64,000 nt of DNA from Streptosporangiaceae bacterium. Lineage in GTDB: Bacteria > Actinomycetota > Actinomycetes > Streptosporangiales > Streptosporangiaceae. Shown here one piece after another: positions 7,676 to 14,775 of this stretch (the stretch's first letter is position 1; each line of letters starts with the position of its first letter). The notes under the pieces are model-generated. The model did not search any database. It was given only the letters and a program-made list of their open reading frames with translations, and was not told where the DNA came from. The stretch is taken from the NCBI GenBank assembly GCA_025934635.1, contig JAICWX010000002.1, positions 16,931 through 80,930 on the forward strand, written 5' to 3'. Made by a program: the position numbers and the translations under genes.

Positions 7676-8440
7676 TCACCCCTCCTCGAACGGGGGCGCC
7701 GGCCGCGGCGGCTCGCCGGTCACGCTGGTCACCACCGCGCCGGCGATATCGCGGAGCTTCACGTTGCTGTTCTGCGAGGCGGACCGCAGGATCGCGAACG
7801 CGCGCTCCTGGGTGCAATGCTCCCTGGCCATGATGATCCCGAGGGCCTGGTCGATGACTCCCCGGGAGGCGAGCGACGAACGCAGCTGCTCGATCAGCGC
7901 GGCATGCGACGTCAGCCTGATGGCCAGCGACAGCGCGCCGGAGGCGTTGTGCGCGAAATTCTCGGCCAGGCGCGCCTCGGCCGTGCCGAACGCCGAGGCC
8001 TCACGCGCGTACAGGTTGAGGGCACCGACCGGCTTGCCGTCCGTGCTCAGCGGCAGGGCCAGGCAGGACCGGATCCCGTGCGAAGCCGCCTGCGCCTCGA
8101 ACTCGGGCCAGCGCGCCTTCTCGGCGGTGTCCTCGATGCGGACCATGTGGCCGTCCCGCATGGCGTGCAGGCACGGGCCGTCATCGAGTTCGTACTGCAC
8201 CTCGTCCACTTGCGCGGCGACCGGGTCGCTGCACGCCACGGTGAGCGGTCTCCCGTTGGGCTGGATGGTCATCCCGCAGGACAGGCCGCCGCGGACCAGG
8301 CCGGCCGCCAGCACCGCCGTCTCGTGCAGGAACTCCTCCACGCCTTCGGTGCTGAGCAGTGCCTCGTGCAGTTCCCTGAGACTCCCCTCCGCGGTGAATT
8401 CTGCGCCGTGCTCTTCTTTCATTTGCGGTTCTCGCGTCAT
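7676..8440 (-). CDS. GAF-ANTAR domain transcription antitermination regulator
   Basis: This protein has 254 residues. A GAF sensory domain (about residues 20-175, with LDDGPCLHAMRDG and LALPLSTDGKPVGALNLYA) is followed by an ANTAR RNA-binding domain (about 180-240: LRSSLASRGVIDQALGIIMAREHCTQERAFAILRSASQNSNVKLRDIA). ANTAR proteins bind tandem RNA hairpins and prevent termination, so targets are expected to be leader RNAs. The gene is convergent with the STAS gene and divergent from the lipoprotein gene at 8707, whose leader is unusually long and contains dyads. The ATG at 8440 is preferred over the internal ATG at 8422, which lacks a ribosome site. Confidence 0.9.
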   Translation of the reverse strand: MTREPQMKEEHGAEFTAEGSLRELHEALLSTEGVEEFLHETAVLAAGLVRGGLSCGMTIQPNGRPLTVACSDPVAAQVDEVQYELDDGPCLHAMRDGHMVRIEDTAEKARWPEFEAQAASHGIRSCLALPLSTDGKPVGALNLYAREASAFGTAEARLAENFAHNASGALSLAIRLTSHAALIEQLRSSLASRGVIDQALGIIMAREHCTQERAFAILRSASQNSNVKLRDIAGAVVTSVTGEPPRPAPPFEEG

Positions 8441-8554
8441 GGCGTCCGCCCCTCTACCCGCGGCCAGCGCGTTAAACGCTGGCCGGGCCGGCGCGTCCCC
8501 TGACCTGGCACGATTGCGGATCTGTCACGTACAGTTAGTGTCGTTAGCAGAATG

Positions 8555-8686
8555 ATGCCAGATTCGAACAAGTCGTACCGTTTGGCATGTGACAGACGGT
8601 GCGGACAATTATGATCATCGTGACGCAGTAGCTGCCGCTGCCCGGGTCGCGGTGCCACCCAGCTGATCGCGGATCGCGTGATCCGC
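8555..8686 (+). promoter_or_regulatory. Dyad-rich leader/promoter region of the binding-protein gene
   Basis: Between the divergent ANTAR and lipoprotein genes are an ATGCCA/TGGCAT inverted repeat (8555-8560 with 8583-8588), a -10-like TATGAT at 8610-8615, and a perfect hairpin GCGGATC-GCGT-GATCCGC at 8669-8686, only 20 bases upstream of the start codon. No good -35 matches the -10. Its position beside an ANTAR gene makes an RNA-level control element possible, but this is inference. Confidence 0.4.
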
Positions 8687-8706
8687 AATGTCTGATGGAG
8701 CCAGGA

Positions 8707-9702
8707 ATGAAACCCCGCCACATGCTCATCGCGTCGGCCGTCGCGGTCACGATGCTGGCCGCTGGATGCTCCTCGGGCGGATCCGGCGGCGGCGCGACGC
8801 ACCTCAAGCTCGAGAAGACGAACATCACCGTCAACGCCTTCCCGGCCATTGACTCGGCCGGCCTTTACATCGCCCAGGATGAGGGCCTGTTCACGGCGCA
8901 GGGCCTGCACGTGACCATCGTCCCGGTCCCCCAGGGGGCCCCGCCGAGCACCCAGGACCTGATCAAGGGCCAGGTCGAGGGCCACTGGGACATCAGCGCC
9001 GGAGACTACGTCACCTACATCCAGAACCAGATCGGCGCCGGGATGCCCAAAACCGACCTGCGCATCATCGCCGAGGCCTCCTTCCTGAAGCCCAACGTGC
9101 TGACCGTCATGGTCAACGGCGATTCGCCGATCAGCCAGGTCAGCCAGCTCAAGGGCAAGACCGTCTCGGTCAACGCGCAGAACGACATCGGCACCTTGCT
9201 GATCGACTCGCTGCTGGTGTCGCACGGCCTCAACCCCCAGCAGATCAACTACATCACCGTGCCGTTCCCGGCCGTGGTCGACGCCCTGACCGCCAAGAAG
9301 AGTACGCTGGCGGCGGCGTTCGCACCCGAGCCGTTCGTCAGCGGCGGGGAGGCAGCAGGCCTGCAGGAGCTCGCCGACCTCGATCAGGGCTCGACCCAGG
9401 ACTTCCCGGTCCAGGGCTACGCGGTCACCGCGGACTGGGCGAAGAAGTACCCCAACACGCTGAAGGCGTTCACCACGGCGCTGTCCCAGGGACAGCAGGT
9501 CGCCGACACCGACCGGGCGGCCGTGGAGCAGGCCCTCCAGAAGTACCTGAAAATCGAGGCGCAGTCGGCGGCGTTCATCTCGCTGCCCGCCTTCCCGCTC
9601 GGGGTGGACGCGACCCGGCTCCAGCGGGTCGTGGGCGCGATGACCCGGTTCCACTTGCTGCCGAAGACCAATTTCCGGGTCTCCAGCATGATCGACGGCT
9701 AG
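8707..9702 (+). CDS. ABC-type substrate-binding lipoprotein, NMT1/SsuA-like
   Basis: A lipoprotein of 331 residues from the ATG at 8707; a GGAG six bases upstream supports this start over the ATG at 8695. The signal peptide ends in the lipobox LAAGC, so the protein is surface-anchored. The mature region resembles NMT1/THI5-like and taurine/nitrate/sulfonate binding proteins (PAIDSAGLYIAQDEGLFTAQGL; GDSPISQVSQLKGKTVSVNAQND). Such proteins feed small anions, sulfonates or thiamine precursors to an ABC permease. No permease or ATPase gene is adjacent, so it is an orphan or uses a remote transporter. It is divergent from the GAF-ANTAR gene. Confidence 0.88.
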   Translation: MKPRHMLIASAVAVTMLAAGCSSGGSGGGATHLKLEKTNITVNAFPAIDSAGLYIAQDEGLFTAQGLHVTIVPVPQGAPPSTQDLIKGQVEGHWDISAGDYVTYIQNQIGAGMPKTDLRIIAEASFLKPNVLTVMVNGDSPISQVSQLKGKTVSVNAQNDIGTLLIDSLLVSHGLNPQQINYITVPFPAVVDALTAKKSTLAAAFAPEPFVSGGEAAGLQELADLDQGSTQDFPVQGYAVTADWAKKYPNTLKAFTTALSQGQQVADTDRAAVEQALQKYLKIEAQSAAFISLPAFPLGVDATRLQRVVGAMTRFHLLPKTNFRVSSMIDG

Positions 9703-9723
9703 CCTGCCCGGATGTGACGCAAA

Positions 9724-9754
9724 ACGGCCGGTTCCTGCAAAAGGAACCGGCCGT
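9724..9754 (-). terminator. Rho-independent terminator of tRNA-Val(CAC)
   Basis: There is a 13-bp perfect stem (9724-9736 with 9742-9754) with a 5-nt loop. Read on the minus strand it is followed by TTTT. It sits 9 bp beyond the tRNA 3' end. On the plus strand there is no T-run, so it is mainly a terminator for the tRNA. Confidence 0.8.
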
Positions 9755-9763
9755 CGGCGTCTG

Positions 9764-9835
9764 TGGGCGATACTGGGATCGAACCAGTGACCTCCTCGGT
9801 GTGAACGAGGCGCTCTCCCGCTGAGCCAATCGCCC
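9764..9835 (-). tRNA. tRNA-Val (anticodon CAC)
   Basis: The 72-nt cloverleaf has acceptor stem GGGCGAT/ATCGCCC with discriminator A, anticodon stem-loop CCTCG-TTCACAC-CGAGG giving anticodon CAC, and T-arm CTGGTTCGATCCCAG. CCA is not encoded. A strong terminator follows. It reads GTG codons. Confidence 0.95.
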
Positions 9836-10329
9836 GCAGCCGGGACTCGTCCCGGCGCTCCCATAGGTTAGCGCATCTTCGGGGTGCACGGCACGCCGTG
9901 CGCGGCGAACGGGCCGGCGCGCCGGCGCGTTCCCGGCGGCGCGCCGCGAGGCGGCCACCGGCCCGGCCGGCGGTCACTCTGAGTAGTGGCCAAATCTTGC
10001 AAACGTGCGCATCGGAACGTCTTTAATTACGCTCAGTATTGACAATGAAACGCGACGTAGATAAATGCATGAGATGAGCGCGACAGGCTATGCAATCGGC
10101 TCGCCGGAACACTAAACTGCATCAACATCGGAGCCCGGGCTGAACGGCATTTGTCCAGGTCAGGGCAATGATGAGAGCTCGCCTTCCGGCTGGGAACGAA
10201 AGGCGCAAAACGGAGCGTGTAGCATCGGGGAAAACTTCACCCTCCGTGCGCGTCATAGTTGTCAGCTGGTCGCGTTGATTGGCAAAGCCCGGGTGTCCGG
10301 GCCCCGGCTAGATATGGGGTGGGTAGGCG
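9836..10329. other. 494-bp intergenic region upstream of the SsgA-like gene
   Basis: No coding region is evident. The left 150 bp is very GC-rich; the middle (10000-10130) is notably A+T-rich for this genome. A candidate plus-strand promoter is TTGACA at 10039-10044 with a 17-bp spacer to TAAATG at 10062-10067 (weak -10). It lies about 260 bases ahead of the SsgA-like gene, leaving a long untranslated leader. Confidence 0.45.
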
Positions 10330-10800
10330 ATGAACAGAAGTAGCAGCACCACGATCTCGGCCGAGCTCGGGCTTAGGCTTGTCGTCCCGCAGCAAACGAT
10401 TGTCCCTCTTGTGGCCAGTATGTTCTACAGTGGCAGCGATCCATACGCGGTGCGCATGGCGTTCCACGTTGGCACTGACGAGCCGGTCGAGTGGATCTTC
10501 GCCCGGGACCTGCTGGCGGCCGGGATCGAGTCGCGGCAGGGCGAGGGAGATGTCCATGTGTGGCCCTCCTCCGGGTCTGGCTCGCTAAGCGCCGACCTGG
10601 GGCTGCCCGGGTCGGCCGAGCCCGGGGAAAAGGTCCTGAATATCGAGTTGTCGTCACCTTTTGGCCAGGCCCACTTCGAGGCGCCGGCCCAGGCGATGGC
10701 GGCGTTCCTGCGGCGGACTTACCAAATCGTCCCGCCCGGCCAGGAAAGCGACCACATCGACATCGAAGCGGAACTGAACGACCTGCTGCGCAAGGCCTGA
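10330..10800 (+). CDS. SsgA-family (SALP) sporulation/cell-division regulator, SsgB-like
   Basis: This 156-residue protein belongs to the SsgA-like family, found only in morphologically complex actinomycetes. The family core is clear: DPYAVRMAFHVGTDEPVEWIFARDLLAAG, then GDVHVWPSS, LNIELSSPFGQAHFEAPAQAMAAFLRRTYQIVPPG and a final DIEAELNDLL. SsgB recruits FtsZ to sporulation septa and SsgA assists it. The overall match, including the short N-terminus and the C-terminal helix, is closest to SsgB. An insertion of about 15 residues (SGSGSLSADLGLPGSAEPGEK) after WPSS is longer than in Streptomyces SsgB. It is a stand-alone gene behind a long A+T-rich upstream region. Confidence 0.9.
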   Translation: MNRSSSTTISAELGLRLVVPQQTIVPLVASMFYSGSDPYAVRMAFHVGTDEPVEWIFARDLLAAGIESRQGEGDVHVWPSSGSGSLSADLGLPGSAEPGEKVLNIELSSPFGQAHFEAPAQAMAAFLRRTYQIVPPGQESDHIDIEAELNDLLRKA

Positions 10801-10873
10801 CAAACCATCGGACGCCCCGGCCCACTCCCCCGTGGTGGGTCGGGGTTACTTTTCGTGACGAAGCGCCGGAAGC

Positions 10874-11620
10874 TCAGGGAAGATCCACGCCGAAGGAGTC
10901 GGACAGCCCGGCCAGCCCGGCCGGGGTGACGCAGACGCTGCGGCGTCGCTGGCCGCGTTCAATCCAGCCGAGCTCGAACAGCCGGCTGAGGATGGCGGCG
11001 GCCAGCGCCCCGTTCAGGTGCCCGCGGCGCTGGGTCCAGTCGATGCAGGCGCCGGCGAAGTGCCGCCGTGACCGCCGTACTTCGCCGACATCGAGGCCGA
11101 ACGAACTCAGCGACCTCGCTCCGGCCCCGGTGACTTCGAAGCGTGCCGCGGGCGTATCAGCCCAGCTCGTTCGGCCTCCTTGTTCTTGATCTTGCTTGAG
11201 CAGGCCGTGGCGCAGCAGGGAGTCCAGCAGTTCCACCCCGGCCCGGCCGGCCAGGTGGTCGTAGCAGGTACGGGCCTGCGTCAGCGCGGCGGCCTCACGG
11301 GACTGGCGCAGGCTGCGGACGGGCAGCGGCGGGCTGATCAGGCCGAGCGCCTCGATGGCCGTCGCGACCTCGTGGCCGGCCAGCCGGTAGTACCGGTGCC
11401 GGCCCTGCCGGGCGACCGCGATCATGCCGCCGTCGAGCAGCCTGGCCAGGTGGAAGCTAGCGGTCGCGGCGCTGACCCCGGCCAGCCGGGCCAGTTCCCC
11501 CGCCGCCAGCGGGCGGTCCGGCAGCAGCGCCCGCAGGATCGCGGCCCGGGTCGGGTCGGCCATCAGCGCCGCGGCCGGCGCGATGTCCGTGTCGTAGGGC
11601 TGCTCAGGAACTGCGGTCAT
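10874..11620 (-). CDS. ArsR-family transcriptional regulator with C-terminal extension
   Basis: This protein has 248 residues. A winged helix-turn-helix of ArsR type occupies residues 10-90 (DPTRAAILRALLPDRPLAAGELARLAGVSAATASFHLARLLDGGMIAVARQGRHRYYRL). No cysteine metal-binding cluster is visible in the HTH, so it is not a classical arsenic or metal sensor. The remaining 150 residues form a separate domain common in actinobacterial ArsR proteins with DinB or monooxygenase partners. It is divergent from the DinB-like gene at 11663, with a 42-bp intergenic segment that contains an inverted repeat. It probably represses itself and that gene. Confidence 0.87.
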   Translation of the reverse strand: MTAVPEQPYDTDIAPAAALMADPTRAAILRALLPDRPLAAGELARLAGVSAATASFHLARLLDGGMIAVARQGRHRYYRLAGHEVATAIEALGLISPPLPVRSLRQSREAAALTQARTCYDHLAGRAGVELLDSLLRHGLLKQDQEQGGRTSWADTPAARFEVTGAGARSLSSFGLDVGEVRRSRRHFAGACIDWTQRRGHLNGALAAAILSRLFELGWIERGQRRRSVCVTPAGLAGLSDSFGVDLP

Positions 11621-11621
11621 A

Positions 11622-11661
11622 CTTCGACGCTAACCCAACTATCTTTCAACCAGCATCGAAG
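11622..11661. promoter_or_regulatory. Inverted repeat between ArsR and DinB genes, candidate operator
   Basis: CTTCGACGCT (11622-11631) and AGCATCGAAG (11652-11661) are inverted copies matching at 9 of 10 positions, 20 bp apart. They fill the whole divergent intergenic space. Each arm touches the start of one gene, so a bound repressor would cover both starts. Confidence 0.5.
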
Positions 11662-11662
11662 G

Positions 11663-12121
11663 ATGACAGACAACCCCGCCCGCCTCGTCGCCGAGGGCGT
11701 CGAGAAGTCCCTGTCCATCGCGATGACCTGGCACGCCTGGGACGGCCGCCCGATCGCCGGGACGATCGACGGCCGCCCGAACGTGTGGACGCCCGCCAAG
11801 GCGCTGCGCCGGATCACCGACCACCTGATCGACCACCTGCACGAGGTGCAGGCGCTGCTGGCCGGCGCCGAGCCGCTGCCCGACGCGTGGCACGGCCGGT
11901 TCGTCACCCTGGATTCAGACTGGGCCCGGCTGACCGAGCCAGATTTCGACGAGGCTTCGTCGCGGCTGCGCCGGCTGGCCCGGACTTACCTGCTGACGTA
12001 CGAAATGGCTGGTCCGGAGGCATGGGATGCCTCTCGCAGCCCGGCCTGGACGCTGCGCGAGATCGCGGAACACGTGTCCGGAGTGTCGGCCTACGCGGAG
12101 TATGTCGGAAACTTGAGATGA
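11663..12121 (+). CDS. DinB-like superfamily protein
   Basis: This 152-residue four-helix-bundle protein of the DinB/MSMEG type carries conserved histidines in the expected metal-site places (RRITDHLIDHLHEVQALL near residue 55 and IAEHVSGVSAYAEYV near the end). Such proteins are often thiol- or metal-dependent enzymes, but many have no known function. The ATG at 11663 abuts a GAAGG with almost no spacing, so translation may be weak or from a leaderless transcript. It is divergent from an ArsR regulator that probably controls it. Confidence 0.8.
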   Translation: MTDNPARLVAEGVEKSLSIAMTWHAWDGRPIAGTIDGRPNVWTPAKALRRITDHLIDHLHEVQALLAGAEPLPDAWHGRFVTLDSDWARLTEPDFDEASSRLRRLARTYLLTYEMAGPEAWDASRSPAWTLREIAEHVSGVSAYAEYVGNLR

Positions 12122-12200
12122 CGATGGGGAGGATTCCGAGTTTGCGTGAGCGGCAGGATCGGCTACAGTTCTCTTCGCACCCCCCGTAAGGGGATGCGGT

Positions 12201-12273
12201 GCGGACGTGGCTCAGCTGGTAGAGCATCACCTTGCCAAGGTGTGGGTCGCGGGTTCGAATCCCGTCGTCCGCT
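12201..12273 (+). tRNA. tRNA-Gly (anticodon GCC)
   Basis: The 73-nt cloverleaf has acceptor stem GCGGACG/CGTCCGC, anticodon stem-loop CACCT-TGCCAAG-type with anticodon GCC, and T-arm GCGGGTTCGAATCCCGT. CCA is not encoded. It precedes tRNA-Cys by about 100 bp, a common actinobacterial arrangement. Confidence 0.95.
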
Positions 12274-12370
12274 CTGGTAGGACCGCTGGGTCTTGGTGGC
12301 GCTGCTTTACGCAGCGCCGCTTTTTTATGGCCCTGCTTGTGTGGCCCTGCTTTTTGTGGCGCTGTTTTGT

Positions 12371-12442
12371 GGCGGAGTGGCCGAGTGGCTTAGGCAAGGG
12401 CCTGCAAAGCCCTGTACACGGGTTCGATTCCCGTCTCCGCCT
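12371..12442 (+). tRNA. tRNA-Cys (anticodon GCA)
   Basis: The cloverleaf has acceptor stem GGCGGAG/CTCCGCC, discriminator T, and anticodon stem-loop AGGGC-CTGCAAA-GCCCT giving GCA. The bases CCA follow directly at 12443-12445, so the 3' end is encoded. A strong terminator starts 10 bp later. Confidence 0.95.
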
Positions 12443-12454
12443 CCACGGTTACAC

Positions 12455-12494
12455 CGAGCGGGCCCGGCCTCATCAGGCCGGGCCCGCTCGTTTT
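12455..12494 (+). terminator. Rho-independent terminator after tRNA-Gly/tRNA-Cys
   Basis: A 16-bp perfect GC-rich stem (12455-12470 with 12475-12490) with a CATC loop is followed by TTTT at 12491-12494. Confidence 0.9.
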
Positions 12495-12704
12495 GCTGTC
12501 AGGGGAAACTGGTGACGTCCACCGGGGTGGTGTTGGACGGGGTGGCCCCGCCGGCGGAGTTGACGACCTGCTCGACCGTCAAGATCTCGCAACGAATGTG
12601 CGCGGATGTGACGGGATGGCCGGATGAGGCCCTGCGGCCGGTATAAACATTTCGTGAACGGCTTGTTATAAGGTCGGATCAGCCGGAGGCCTCTTGGGGG
12701 AAGC

Positions 12705-13919
12705 ATGCGCGAGCGACGGCGGTGGACCGTTCGTGACCTGCGTCGCGACAACCGCGCGGTGCTCTTGTCTTCGCTGTTCTTCGAGCAGCCGCTGAGCCGG
12801 CCCGACCTCAGCGCCGCCACCGGGCTCAGCCCGGCGTCGGTCAGCAATGTCGTCCGCGAGCTGATCGACGAGGGCATCGTGGTCGAGGCCGGCTCGGTCG
12901 ACTCGGACGGCGGCCGGCCGCGGGTCCTGCTGCAGGTGAACCCGGACTACGGGTACGTCATCGGGGTCGACGTGGGCGAGATCCGGGTCCGGGTCGAGCT
13001 GTTCGACCTGACCATGGCCGAACGGGCCAAGGTCGACTACCCGCTGGATCCCCGGCAGCACGACGTCGCCGTGATCGTGGAGGCGATCCTGGCCGGTCTT
13101 GACGAGGTGCTGAGCCGCAGCGGGGTGAGCCCGTCGGCCGTCCTGGGCGTCGGGATCGGGGTCCCGGGCATCGTGGAGAACGGGCCCGATGCCCGTGTGC
13201 ACGGGCAGAGCTACGGCTGGGACGCGGTCCCGCTGGAGCGGCTGCTGCGCGCCGGGACCAGCCTGCCGCTGCACATCGACAACGGCGCCAAGACGATGGG
13301 CCAGGCCGAGCTGTGGTTCGGCGCGGGACGGGGCACCCAGCACGCCGTCGTCTGCCTGATCGGCTCGGGGGTGGGCGCTTCGATCATCGCCCACGGCTCC
13401 TCGCACCGGGGCTCCACGTCCAGTGCGGTGGAGTGGGGGCACACCACCGTGATCGCGGGCGGCCGCACCTGCCGGTGCGGGGCCCGCGGCTGCCTGGAGG
13501 CCTACGCCGGGGCCGAGGCCATCCTGGACCGGTACGGCGACGTTTTTCCCGGCCTGGATCAGGAAGCCGCGCTCGCCGCGCTGATCGACCTGGCTCCGAC
13601 GTCGCCGCGGGCGGCGGAGGTGCTGGATGAGGCCGCGCTCTACCTCGGCGTCAGCATCGGCAACCTGATCAACCTGTTCAACCCCGAGCGGATCATCATC
13701 GGCGGCTGGGCGGGACTGCTGCTGGGCGAGCGGATGCTGCCCGCTATCGAGGACGCGGCCCGCGAGCACTCGCTGCGGTACTCGTTCGCCCAGACCACGA
13801 TCGAGCTCGGCCGCCTGGGACCGAACGCCGTCGCCCTCGGCGCCGCCACGCTGCCCATCGAGGAACTACTCAGCGAGATGGCGTTCCCCGCCACCAGGAG
13901 CGACCGTCCCGCCAGCTGA
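12705..13919 (+). CDS. ROK-family transcriptional regulator (NagC/XylR type)
   Basis: This 404-residue protein joins an N-terminal MarR-like winged helix (about 15-75: LLSSLFFEQPLSRPDLSAATGLSPASVSNVVRELIDEG) to a ROK sugar-kinase-like domain (about 85-390). The ROK domain has VIGVDVGEIRVRVELFDL, GVGIGVPGIV and the zinc site CRCGARGCLEAYAG. NagC/XylR regulators bind a sugar or sugar phosphate in this domain and release DNA. A GGGGGAA ribosome site precedes the ATG. No transporter lies beside it, so its regulon is not local unless it controls itself. Confidence 0.9.
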   Translation: MRERRRWTVRDLRRDNRAVLLSSLFFEQPLSRPDLSAATGLSPASVSNVVRELIDEGIVVEAGSVDSDGGRPRVLLQVNPDYGYVIGVDVGEIRVRVELFDLTMAERAKVDYPLDPRQHDVAVIVEAILAGLDEVLSRSGVSPSAVLGVGIGVPGIVENGPDARVHGQSYGWDAVPLERLLRAGTSLPLHIDNGAKTMGQAELWFGAGRGTQHAVVCLIGSGVGASIIAHGSSHRGSTSSAVEWGHTTVIAGGRTCRCGARGCLEAYAGAEAILDRYGDVFPGLDQEAALAALIDLAPTSPRAAEVLDEAALYLGVSIGNLINLFNPERIIIGGWAGLLLGERMLPAIEDAAREHSLRYSFAQTTIELGRLGPNAVALGAATLPIEELLSEMAFPATRSDRPAS

Positions 13920-13959
13920 AAGACGCCTAGAGGCACGGGTTCGGAACGGCGCGAATAAC

Positions 13960-14013
13960 GGCATCGATGGAGCATCGATGTCGTGATCGCGACCTTGATG
14001 GAGCATCGATGTC
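13960..14013 (+). repeat. Paired 23-bp palindromic repeat, locus B
   Basis: Copies lie at 13960-13982 (arms GGCATCGATG and CATCGATGTC) and 13991-14013 (arms GACCTTGATG and CATCGATGTC), each centred on GAG, again with a 31-bp period. The pair begins 40 bp after the ROK gene stop, in the gene's orientation. The following 60 bp (to about 14075) resembles the sequence beyond locus C. A short frame starting MEHRC crosses the pair. Confidence 0.85.
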
Positions 14014-14100
14014 GTTGCAGGAAGCCGGATGAGGGGCCGGGCTGGTGACGGGGCGGAGCTGTGGTGTGGACGTGGTCGGCGTCGGCTGGTAACCGGCGTG

Positions 14101-14775
14101 CTAGGTGACGCCGGGGTGGATGAGGCCTGCTTCGTAGGCCAGGACCACGACCTGGACCCGGTCGCGCAGGGCGAGCTTGGACAAGATCCGCCCGACGTGG
14201 GACTTCACCGTCGCCTCGGAGACGAACAGGGAAGCCGCGATCTCGGTGTTGGACAGCCCCCGGGCCACCGCGATGAGCACCTCGCGCTCGCGTTCGGTCA
14301 GCGCGGAGAGCTGGGGGAAGCGCTGGTCCCGCTGGCTCGGGGAAACCGGCAGGACCTGGGCGTACTCCTCCAGCAGGCGGCGTGTTACCCGCGGGGACAC
14401 CACCGCGTCCCCGGCCGCGACGGTCCTGATGGCGGCGACGAGATCGCCCGGGCGCACGTCCTTGAGCAGGAAACCGCTGGCACCGGCCCGGAGCGCGCCG
14501 AAGGCGTACTCGTCCAGGTCGAAGGTGGTCAGGACCAGCACCTTGGGCAGCGGTCCGGCGGCGGTGATCCGCTGGGTGGCCTCGATGCCGTCGGTACCCG
14601 GCATCCGGATATCCATCAGCGCCACGTCCGGGGTGTGCCGGCGCGCGAGCTCGACGGCCTCCTCGCCGTTGCCCGCCTCGCCGACGACCGTCAGGTCGCC
14701 CTCGGCTTCGAGGATCATGCGGAAGCCGCGGCGCAGCAGCGGCTGGTCATCGGCCAGCAGGACGGAGACGCTCAT
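14101..14775 (-). CDS. NarL/LuxR-family response regulator
   Basis: This 224-residue protein has a receiver domain (acidic pair in LLADDQPLL, phosphoacceptor Asp near residue 55 in VALMDIRMPG, conserved Lys in GFLLKD) and a LuxR-type HTH at the C-terminus (LTEREREVLIAVARGLSNTEIAASLFVSEATVKSHVGRILSKL). It overlaps the histidine-kinase gene by 4 bp (ATGA), so the two form a translationally coupled pair. Confidence 0.93.
   Translation of the reverse strand: MSVSVLLADDQPLLRRGFRMILEAEGDLTVVGEAGNGEEAVELARRHTPDVALMDIRMPGTDGIEATQRITAAGPLPKVLVLTTFDLDEYAFGALRAGASGFLLKDVRPGDLVAAIRTVAAGDAVVSPRVTRRLLEEYAQVLPVSPSQRDQRFPQLSALTEREREVLIAVARGLSNTEIAASLFVSEATVKSHVGRILSKLALRDRVQVVVLAYEAGLIHPGVT

Noticed and set aside
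9764..9835. tRNA-Val as an integration site
   Set aside because: No integrase gene and no direct repeat of the tRNA 3' end found nearby.
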